A stretch of 64,000 bases of DNA from Meloidogyne chitwoodi (taxonomy: Eukaryota; Nematoda; Chromadorea; Rhabditida; Meloidogynidae): assembly GCA_015183035.1 (NCBI GenBank), contig JACZZP010000002.1, positions 2,604,001-2,668,000 on the forward strand, given 5' to 3'. Position 1 is the first letter of the stretch. Each line of letters begins with the position of its first letter. Made by a program: the position numbers and the translations under genes. Positions 11,364-20,842 of this stretch are shown here, in pieces. The notes under the pieces are model-generated. The model saw only the letters and a program-made list of their open reading frames with translations. It was not told the origin of the DNA and ran no database searches.

Positions 11364-12422
11364 CAGGGATGCATATCGTTCGGTTTTATACGATACGATA
11401 TACGATACGATATTATTTCAGAAAAAAATACGATACGATATACGATACGATATAAAATCCGAAAAAAAATACGATACGATATACGATACGATATTATTTC
11501 AGAAAAAAATACGATACGATATACGATACGATATTATTTCCTAAAAAAATACGATACGATATAAGTAAGTGTCGGGCCGATTTTTCGAGACAAATTTTGA
11601 AAATTTTTCAGATGTCTCGGCGCCACTGTTCTCTAGCAGAGTTGTCGCGGGTGCAAAAAAATTTGGGTACGGGTTTCGGGTTGGAATATTTTTATTTCAG
11701 GTATCGGGTAAGAAAAAAGGCCGGGTTTCGGGCGGGAACCCTGCTCCATATCTACGAAAATTCACACTTTCAGCGCCGCAGGCGAAAAATTTTGAGTTTT
11801 ATTTCATTAGTTACCAAAAATTTAACCTTTTTAGCGCCGCAGGCGAAAATTTTGAAAAATTATCAGATCTAGTTGCTAAAAATAGCTTTTTTTAGCGTTA
11901 CAATCAAAAATATAGGAATTTAATTTTTCTTCTAGCTTAAAAATTTAAAACGAACAAAATAAAGAAAGATTTAACAATAATTAATGGCCTCTAGGTATTT
12001 CGCAAATTAATAGGAATCTAACCAACGTATGACAAGACAATAAACTAACACACTAACCACCTAACCATACTTGTATTTTACTATTAACCAATTTAATTAT
12101 AGGTAAATCATTCCTTATAGTATTTCTTTTCTTCCCTTACAAGAGAAGAGAAAGAAATAAAGAATAAAAGAGGAAGAAAGTCAAAAGAAAGCAATGGGGG
12201 AAATTAATTTATGTAATAAAATAATAGTATTATAGGTTTTTCCTATAAAATATAATAACGATATAAAATAACTAAAAAAAATACGATACGATATAAAATC
12301 CGAAAAAAATACGATACGATATACGATACGATATTATTTCAGAAAAAAATACGATACGATATACGATACGATACAAAATCACCCCAAAAATACGATAAAA
12401 TACGATACGATATGCATCCCTG
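11364..12422. mobile_element. Non-autonomous hAT-like element with ACGATACGATAT repeats
   Basis: A 1059-bp element starting CAGGGATGCATATCG and ending CGATATGCATCCCTG, flanked by the perfect 8-bp duplication ATATGTAT (11356-11363 and 12423-12430). Both ends are filled with tandem ACGATACGATAT units separated by runs such as TATTTCAGAAAAAA. The interior has a GC-richer stretch with two GCGCCGCAGGCGAAAA copies (near 11773 and 11834) and a degenerate tRNA-like segment. Frames at 11358-11895 are translations of the repeats. No transposase is visible, so it would depend on another hAT element. Confidence 0.85.
11995..12075 (-). repeat. Degenerate tRNA-like segment inside the hAT-like element
   Basis: Read on the minus strand it contains TATGGTTAGGTGGTTAG (A-box-like) and, ~45 bases on, GGTTAGATTCC (B-box-like). 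The corresponding segment near 60145-60215 is closely related and has a perfect B box. It is not a functional tRNA: no cloverleaf could be drawn with confidence. Confidence 0.45.
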
Positions 12423-12430
12423 ATATGTAT

Positions 12431-13425
12431 ATACATGTTGACCAGAAGTTTCCGGGCACGGATCTTTTATCATAACTTTATTCATTATTTAGCTAGTAAA
12501 ATAGAATAAGATCAAATGATAGAGAACTAAATGGGGAATAAGATTTATCAAGAGTTTATGAGATTCCGACTTTCTACTTTGATACAGGGTCGAACAGATG
12601 AATGAAATTTTTTATTCTATCTTTCTGTTTCTAAAATTATAAATGAGAATGGATTGGGGAATTTACTTTAAACGTTTTAAATAATCTAAAGGGATCTCTG
12701 CTCTTCATAAATTATAAATTAAAATTTTTTTTAGCATATTGTTTGGAGAGATATGTATATGTAAGGAATTGGGATGTTTCGAATAACTTTAGCGTTATGG
12801 CTCCTTACGCTAATTTAATTTTAAGAAAAAGTTTATAAGATTTATCCGTTTTTAATTAATACAATTAATATTTTTAAAAAGCAATTATTATTTTTTATTT
12901 AAGTGAAAAAGATTATTGATATTTTATATTTTAATAAGTGTATATAGCAGCAGCAGAAGAAGAAGTGATTTTTTATTTTATAAGGAAAACAAGGAGAAGC
13001 CGCCGTGAATAAGTTTTAAAGTGTATTTCCTGGGAAAAAGGTGTTATTTTGAAATAGTAAAAAAGGGGGGATTAATTTTGAAATATATTCGCGGAAAAAC
13101 GCGACATAACGATTTGATATCAAAAATTTGACGTATATATTTTCGCGCACCCTCCCAAAATCAGAAAATAATTTCCCCCAAAAATCGAATTACAGTATTC
13201 GGTCAAATTTCAAATCTAACAATTTAAAAATTCAAATTTTTACAAAAAAGCGATCAAATTTCAAATCAAATAATTCGAAAAAAGTTGATCAAGTATTTGA
13301 AAAAATTTGACAAAATTCGAATTTGGCCGGCCTCTAAAATTTTTTAAATTAAAAAATTAATTTTTTAATTTATCATTTTTATTTTATGAATTATCCGTTT
13401 ATCTCTTTTTACAATCATTTTTTTC
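12431..13425. other. Non-coding spacer upstream of the gene4 promoter block
   Basis: No coding signal. Bases 13080-13320 contain short GC-richer patches (CGCGGAAAAACGCG) and a repeated ATCAAATTTCAAATC phrase at ~13200 and ~13253. I cannot assign a function. Confidence 0.35.
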
Positions 13426-13432
13426 AATTTTT

Positions 13433-13591
13433 TGCCGTTAAATATTCATCACCACATAAATTCTATTAAAAAATCAACTGATCAGGCAAAAATAATATTT
13501 TAATTAAAAATAAATAAAATATTTAAAATTAAATGATTCATTTTTATTTTAAATAAATTTATTAGTTAATAAAAAAGGAACGCCTATAAAA
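13433..13591 (+). promoter_or_regulatory. Conserved upstream block of gene4
   Basis: Same block as at gene2 and gene3: GCCGTTAAATATTCATC, the box TGATCAGGCAAAAATAAT from 13479, and GGAACGCCTATAAAATT at 13577-13593. It lies almost 1 kb before the gene4 ATG instead of ~240 bp. A good donor (AAA|GTAAGT near 13940) implies a long 5' UTR intron that has been enlarged by insertions. Confidence 0.6.
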
Positions 13592-14009
13592 TTAAAAATA
13601 TATAAAAGCATTAAATAATTTAACTAATTTTAACAAAAAACTAAAAAAACTATCAATAAAATCTATCAAAATAACCAACTTTTTAATCAAAAAACAATTT
13701 ATTCAAATTTATATTTATTAAATTAATAATAATTATTCAATTAAATTTATTTTTTCAATTAAAAGAAAAATAAGTTTATTATTTTATTTTTGTAAGTTTA
13801 TTTATTCCTTTTGTAACAATAATAAACTTTTTTAGTTATTTTTTTGTATTTTTCAACCAAAAACACTTTTTATATATATATAATCACCATTTCAATTTGT
13901 TTTTTTTTCAACTTTATCAGCCTCTTTTAATAAAAAAGTAAGTTTGAAAATATTTAATAAATATTCATTTTTGGAATTTTTTGGCGAAAATTTTAAAAAA
14001 CCATCTATT

Positions 14010-14229
14010 TACCGTATTTTCTCGATTAATTGACCTGGTCAATTATTGTTTCAACCTTTCGCTGGAGAGGTCAATTAATCGAGGGGGTCAATTAATTGAG
14101 GGAGGCGAGAGAGTGCAATTATGGGAGGAAAGAAAGGGGCAATTATTTTTTCGACCTATCGCTGGAGGGGTCAATTAATCAATGGTGTCAACTAATTGGG
14201 GGAGGTCAATTAATCGAGCAAATACGGTA
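14010..14229. mobile_element. MITE with TACCGTATTT terminal repeats
   Basis: Starts TACCGTATTTTCTCGATTAA and ends with the inverted TTAATCGAGCAAATACGGTA (220 bp). Internally the phrase GGTCAATTAATCGAG is repeated several times together with TCGCTGGAGAGG-type motifs. It lies in the inferred 5' UTR intron of gene4. The open frame at 13981-14178 lies on it and is not a gene. Confidence 0.75.
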
Positions 14230-14249
14230 GTTTACTTATATTTTGTTCA

Positions 14250-14420
14250 AATTAGTATCGTTCCAGTGTCCTTAATGGCCTTTTGACTCACAATAGGATC
14301 CCACTATCCTCGACAATTGATAATCTCTTATAATCTCCGATGCGTCCATGACCATATTTATCATCCCTCTTCCCCGTTAAAGCACTCCGCAAGACTTGGG
14401 ACGAACCCAGTTCAAATCAT
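14250..14420. repeat. Second diverged copy of the 10450-10670 repeat
   Basis: More balanced base composition than the surroundings, with CAATTGATAATCTC and GGGACGAACCC in the same order as in 10450-10670. Similarity is low; the pairing is tentative. Confidence 0.3.
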
Positions 14421-14566
14421 TGAGTTTTGAAATAGTTAACTGGAATATTTAAAGGGACCGATGTTAAGTTGGATATTTAAAATTTATTTTGTTTTAATAA
14501 TAAAAATAATTTATTAATGAACTTTTCTTAAATAAAATAGTTTAGGTGTTTAAAATTGCATTAATT

Positions 14567-17500
14567 ATGCAGCTGATTTGTATGAATGTAATTGTATTTT
14601 TGTTAATAAATGTCGGCAGTGTGGGCAGTGCTCCAAAAAGTCAAAAGAAAATGGATTTTTATTTTATTAGATATTAATTTTTTATAAAAATTAATAAATA
14701 TTATTGTAGCCGCAGTATCCATGTCCAAACTGTGCAGACTGGTGCGCCAAAGAAGATTTATATACATGCGATTATAAATGTGAAAAAGCTGATTTTTCTT
14801 TGAGTAAAAAGTCTAATGAGAAAGTTTTGAATAAGACCATGAAATATCTTAATAGTAATTTTTATTTTAATTTTAATATAGATCATATATTAAAATGATT
14901 TCTTTCTAACTTGTTCCAATTTAGATAAACATTCAGAAAAAGAGAGAGAATTTGAAAAAAATAATAGAAAAATTGATTTGAAAACATTAACATCATGGTG
15001 GCATGATGTTTGTAATGATGAATTAATGAACTGTACCCGCCAAAATTTTGCATATCCATTGTAAGTAAAATAAATTAATATTTAATTTATTTAAATTAAC
15101 AAAATATAAACAAAAAATATAAAAAATAAATAATTTAAAATTAAGATGCACACATGATTTTAAACCATATGAAAAAGATTTGGAAGAGTATAAATTTTAA
15201 TTAAATTAATTTAAATTATTTATTATATTTTAAAAATATTTATATTATAAATAATATAGAAAAAATAATTTATTGAATAATAAAATAATTAAATTAATTA
15301 AATCTTAATTTAAAATTAATTTTTTAAACAGATGTTGTGAGATAATAAAAAAATGTAAATCCCCATATGATAATAGATCTATTAATATGTAATCATTTTT
15401 AAAAATAAAAAATAATTGTTATTTAATTATAAAATGTTTATTTAATTATAAACAATTAAAATATAATTATTTAATAAAATAAATTAATAAACAAAATATA
15501 AATTATTAATTTAAATTTACTAATAAATATTAAAAATTTAGTGGTAGCTACTGCTCCGGATATGAAGAATTGAAAGGAAATTATGTATTTGTGGAGATTA
15601 TCGGCTTTATAACTGGTGTTCCATTATTTTGGACCTTCGCTAGACAAGAAGACCCTTATAGAGATGGACATTATTCTAATATGTTAGGTTTTCTCAATGA
15701 TTGTGGCGGAATGTAAGTTTATTTAATTTTTATTTATTTAAACTTTAAAATAAATTTAATTAATTAATATAAAATTATTAGTCCAAGTGTTAGCAAGATA
15801 TTTCACTTTAGATCGTAAATCAATAAATTTTATAAAATTAAAGTTAGTAAAAAATTAAAAAATCAGACTAAATTTGTACAAATTTACCAAACTCCCTTCA
15901 AAGCATTAATAGAAGTTTAAGATGGTAGAAAAATAAATTTTTTATATCAAATTACATAAATAAATTGAAAATTAATAAAAATATTATTTTTCAAAAAATT
16001 TTAGAGTTAAACTTTCTGATAAAAAATACAAGAATATTTTTTTATTTTTTCCAATATTTTATAATTTTATTTTTATTTATTATTTACGATTTAAAATTAA
16101 ATAATTTTGTAATAAAATTTAAATTTTTTAAAATGATAAAAAATAAATATACCTAATATTTTAATATTTAGGAAATGTGTTAATGGAAGGTTTAAATTTG
16201 ATATGGAAGGAACTGCTAAGCAAAATAAGAAAGAAATCCGTATACTAAATGAAAAGGTTTCTTATTTTTTATTTAATAAGAAAAATTTTTTATACAAATT
16301 AATTTTAAGTTGAAACCTGATTCTAAAATATATATAATATTAATTATATCAAACTTTATTCCTATATATCAATTGGCATAGAAATAAGTCCAAAAATTAT
16401 TTTTGAACTTGCTCTAATTTTTTAAGACATTTCCCAAAATTTTAATTGAAAATTTAAGAAAATGATATATTTGATGAAAAAACATTAAAAATTGAATGCA
16501 AATATAATTCAAATATTTTATTATTCAAAAAATTGCGGTTGGATAGATTTTTGAAAATTAATTGGTACTCAACCGGCCATCTTAGGGAGATACTCAAGTA
16601 GCCCGTTCCGAAAAAACATTAAAATGTTGAATTAATTTTAATTAAAATATCCAAAAAAATTAAGTTAACTGATATTTGAGCCAAAATTTAGTATTAATTT
16701 TGAATTGAAAATAAATTAAATAATTTCTAATATGTACATATAATAAAAATATGTATACCTATTAAAATTTAATTAAGAGAAAAAATGATATTGAAAGAAC
16801 AATTAAATTGGAAAACGATGTGGCTGAACTAAAGGAATTGCTTAAAAATAAGGACAAAAAAGATGCTGAAGAGAAAAAAGTGCTTGAAGAAAGGCTTGAA
16901 AAGGCAGAGAACGAGCTTCGTGAACATAATGAACGCATATCCAAAGTAGAATTTGATGTGGAGATGTTAAAGAATTGGAAAGCTATCATGCAAGAGCAGG
17001 TAGAGGAGTCTCGGGATGAGGCAAAAGAAGATGAAGGATGTGTAGGAGGAGGAGATGAAGGGGCGAGGAAAAAGAGAGGAGCTAAAGGAGGTCGTGGAAG
17101 TGGAAATAAGAAGGGTGGAAGAGGAAAAAAAGGGGGAAAGGGTGGTCTGATTGATGGTGCGAAAAAATTGTACGAGGATAATGCTAAAATATTTAAAGGT
17201 ATGTATTTATTGAGTCCACTTCTGATCAAATCCTCTATAAATTATATTCACAAAAATTATAAATGGCCCGCCATTTACTCTAATTTAATTGGTGAATCAA
17301 AATTGCATCAATAAAGACTGTTATTACCTTAACACTTTATACCATTTTATTCGAGAATTTGTGACTATTTGTTATTTTTGTGAAATTGATCTGTATGAGT
17401 TTGATCTAAAGGGATTATATTAACAATAAAAATGCAAAACAAAAATACATAAAAACACAAATACATCAAAAACACAAAATGTTCATGTGTTTCTATGTTT

Positions 17501-18462
17501 TTCATTTATTGTTTTTTTCTTGTGATTTTTGAACTGTTCCTTTAAAAGAATTATTTTCCACTGACTTATTGAAATCAAAACTAAAGCATCTACTATTTGA
17601 GCGAAATTCAATCGCCAAATACGAAGAAAAATAAGAAAAATAATTTTATTTTAATTGTTTTGTATTTTTAAGATCCGGAAGGATTTATTAAGAAAAAGCT
17701 CAAACAATTAGTCAAAAAAGGATTGGAAAAGGGAAGGGATGCACTTGACTCCGCATGCAAATCCAAAACAGGTAAACAAAATTCCACTTTTCTGCTCTCA
17801 AAATAAGGAATTATTTTTAAAAACTAGTGAAGGTGCGAATCAGTGATGGGACCAGTTTCAGTTCCAGTTCCGAAACTATATAGTTCCGCAGTTCCGGAAA
17901 TGGAACTGCGGAACTACCAAATTTCTGGAACTGGTTTGGAACTAACTATGGAAATGGTTGATTTTTGGAACTGGAACTTGTTCCAGAACTAGTTCCGGAA
18001 CTAATTCCTCATCCCACAATAGTTCCGGAACTGGAACTATGAAAATTAAAAATATATTTCGGAAATGGAACTAGTTTCGTGGAAATTTTGGAACTTTCAC
18101 ATCACTGGCGAATACATGACTAATCCCGCAAAATTCTTCAAGAAACCCGCAATCTCAAAAAGACAATGCGCCAGCCCATAATTAAAAAGCGCTATCCCGC
18201 AAAATCCTGTGCGAATCCGCGCCGAATTCTTCTAAATAAATGTTTAAAATACCTAGGCGATGTTCTTGGGCTATGCGGTTTTATTGCGGATAATGTAAAA
18301 GAGCTAGGAGAAAAACTAGCCAACAACATGTGTGACATGGCTGAGGTCGTTTGGGATGAAATAAAAAAGAAAGGAGGCGAATTACTAACGAAGGGCTTTG
18401 ATGAGTTAAAAAATTTAGGGAAAGAAGGCATAGGATGGCTTAAAAAAAAGCTCCTCCCATAA
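14567..18462 (+). CDS. Gene4: secreted Cys-rich protein with coiled-coil and basic Gly/Lys-rich tail
   Basis: About 475 residues. Exon 1 starts at 14567 (MQLICMNVIVFLLINVGS, signal peptide); its donor is uncertain. The other exons join cleanly: 14710-14854, 14925-15060, 15146-15187, 15332-15388, 15542-15712, 16172-16256, 16778-17198, 17673-17771 and 18257-18462. The front half repeats the gene2/gene3 pattern at the same exon positions (YPCPNCADWC, CDYKC, CTHDFKPYEKD, CCEIIKKC, DCGGMKCVNG). After that the proteins diverge. Instead of a Thr-rich linker, gene4 has a charged coiled coil (exon 8, ~80 residues), a Gly/Lys/Arg-rich segment, and two lysine-rich amphipathic-looking helical exons with two extra cysteines. 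Stop TAA at 18460-18462. It reads as a domain-swapped family member. The basic tail could bind nucleic acid or membrane; this is speculation. Confidence 0.68.
17841..18107. mobile_element. AGTTCC-rich MITE with CAGTGATG ends, copy 1
   Basis: A 267-bp element from CAGTGATGGGA to the inverted CACATCACTG. It is filled with AGTTCCGGAACT-type short palindromes and GGAACTGGAACT repeats. GCGAAT flanks both sides (17835-17840, 18108-18113), consistent with part of an 8-bp hAT-type duplication. It sits in the last intron of gene4. Relatives: 32333-32572, 33035-33129 and 60325-60486. Confidence 0.75.
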
Positions 18463-18489
18463 TATAAATTTTTTTTTTAATAAATAATA

Positions 18490-19165
18490 TTTTTTAATTT
18501 TCTATTTTTATAATTTTATTTTTGCATTTTAATTTTTTAAATTATTCCTATATTATTTTTTAAAATTATTTTTAATAATAATTCTTTATTAATATTTTTA
18601 AAATTATATTTTATTTTTACATTAATTATTATGTTTATTTTTTTATTTATAAATCTTTTTAAAATTTCATTAAAATTTTCAACAAAAATTTAAATCTTAT
18701 TTAAATATTTTTTTGAAAATTTTCATTTTAATCTCTTTTTTTATTTTCATTTTTAAACTTTTATTTTTGAATTCATAATATTATTATTATTTGATTTGCC
18801 AGTTGATTTTGGCTATAACATTTTATTTCTAATCAGACTAAATTGTTTTTTTATATTAATTTCTCTCGATAAGTATTTTATTTTTCTTTTATTGTAATCC
18901 TTTAAATTTTTCCCTTAAAAATTTTTCAAAAAATAAAAAAATATATTTATATTTTTTTAAATTATTTATTATTTTAATTTTATATTTTATGTATTACTGT
19001 GATATCTTATTATTTTACTTTTATTTGAAATTATTTAAATTTTCTTAAAAATGTAATTCATGCCTTTTAATTAATTTTTTAACTGTGATTAATTAATATT
19101 TTTTTATTTATTATTTAAAAGATTAAATTATTTAATTTTAACATAATTTTTAATTAGATGAAATA
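18490..19165 (+). repeat. Left arm of a large inverted repeat downstream of gene4
   Basis: This ~675-bp segment is the reverse complement of 19940-20575 with only scattered differences. The phrase GCCAGTTGATTTTGGC near 18800 and TCTCTCGATAAGTATTTT near 18860 can be followed through both arms. It begins 28 bp after the gene4 stop, so it includes the 3' UTR. Confidence 0.8.
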
Positions 19166-19939
19166 ACAATTTATTAATATTTTTTATTAAAAATTTGTTA
19201 GTTATTATTTTTAATTATGTGATCAAAAAGTCTTCGTTTTGTCTGAACTTAATAACGTTTTCCATAAAGAGAATTTTTAAAAACACAGAAAATGATTGGC
19301 AGCTTGTGAATTTCTATAGAAAACTAGCAGAATTATTAGTAGCAAAATTAAAAATTACAATTACTTATAATTTTCTATGAAGTTTATTACTAAGTTGCAA
19401 GCTACATAGATAGAGCTTTTGCGTTATGAACCACACGCATAAAAGAAAATTTTGGCCATAAATTTTTCAAAAATTTATTTTATTTATAAACTTTAATTTT
19501 TAAATAAATATAATTTTATTAGATTTTAAATTTTAGTTTATATTTTTAAATAAATTCTAAAAAAAGTTATGATTAAATAACTAAATATGTGAGGGTAGTT
19601 GTGTTAATCAAAGTCAGAGAGCGCAGAGTAGGTTACTTTTCTCTCTTCTTTGCAGAGACTTCTCTCCTTTATATTAATATTTTTAAATCTTATTTTTTAA
19701 TTAATTAATTAATTCTTTTCTTCTATAAACTAACTAATACTTTTTATAGTATCATCAACCGGTGCATTTGATGCAAAAAATTTTTTATTGAGGGTTACTT
19801 TTTTGAAATTTTTTTGTTTATATTTTATTTATTTTATAATCAATCGAAGTATATTTTCAAAAATTATAAAAATTTTAGAATAGTCATCCTAATAAAAAAT
19901 TTTCCTTAAACCAGTTAAGCCTTTTTCTTGTACATGAAT
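19166..19939. repeat. Loop of the inverted repeat, containing dispersed repeat copy 2
   Basis: The spacer between the arms. Bases 19480-19672 are a copy of the dispersed repeat described at 1-190, same orientation, with its GC-richer core GTCAGAGAGCGCAGAG at about 19591-19660. The small frame at 19195-19380 has no signal or neighbour supporting it. Confidence 0.7.
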
Positions 19940-20575
19940 GATCTAATTAAAAATTAGTTAAAATTAAATAATTTTATTTTTTAAATAATAAATAAAAAAA
20001 TATTAATTAAGCACAGTTAAAAAATTAATTAAAAGGCATGAATTACATTTTAAAAAAAATTTAAATAATTTCAAATAAAAGTAAAATAATAAGTTATCAC
20101 AGTAATACATAAAATATAAAATTAAAATAATAAATAATTTAAAAAAATATAAATATATTTTTTTATTTTTTGAAAAATTTTTAAGGGAAAAATTTAAAAG
20201 ATTACAATAAAAGAAAAATAAAATACTTATCGAGAGAAATTAATATAAAAAAACAATTTAGTCTGATTAGAAATAAAATGTTATAGCCAAAATCAACTGG
20301 CAAATCAAATAATAATAATATTATGAATTCAAAAATAAAAGTTTAAAAATGAAAATAAAAAAAGAGATTAGAATGAAAATTTTCAAAAAAATATTTAAAT
20401 AAGATTTAAATTTTTGTTGAAAATTTTAATGAACTTTTAAAAAGATTTATAAATAAAAAAATAAACATAATAATAATTAATGTAAAAATAAAAGATAATT
20501 TTAAAAATATTAATACATATAAGAATTATTAAAAATTAAAATGCAAAAATAAAATTATAAAAATAGAAAATTAAA
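19940..20575 (-). repeat. Right arm of the large inverted repeat downstream of gene5
   Basis: Reverse complement of 18490-19165. It lies beyond the 3' end of the minus-strand gene5, so the two arms are the 3' flanks of two convergent genes. Opposed read-through transcripts would carry long complementary segments. Confidence 0.8.
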
Positions 20576-20842
20576 ATTTCATTTAATTTCGGGCTCTCGG
20601 AAAATGCGTAAGTGGAATATGTATATAGCAAATAAACGGGTGAACAGTAAAAAAATTACAAAAAATTAAAAAATATATAAAAAACACAAAAATACGTGAA
20701 ATTTTTTTGTGTTTTTGTTATATTTTTGTTTTTTTGTAATTTTTTTATTAATTTATTTTCCACTGACTCATTTTCCGGGAGCCAACTAAATTGAATGAGT
20801 GTTATAATGATAAATAAATTAAAAAAATTTAATCTCAAAAAA

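Noticed and set aside
11380..12415. Direct ACGATACGAT repeats considered as a CRISPR-like or telomeric array
   Set aside because: Spacers are not unique, the unit lies wholly inside a transposon with a target duplication, and the organism is eukaryotic.
16762..17229. Minus-strand frame of 155 residues rich in Ser, Phe and Pro
   Set aside because: It is the antisense of gene4 exon 8 (coiled coil and Gly/Lys-rich region), whose plus-strand frame continues the gene.
19195..19380. 61-residue frame in the loop of the inverted repeat
   Set aside because: No splice signals, no similarity to neighbours and typical AT-rich composition.
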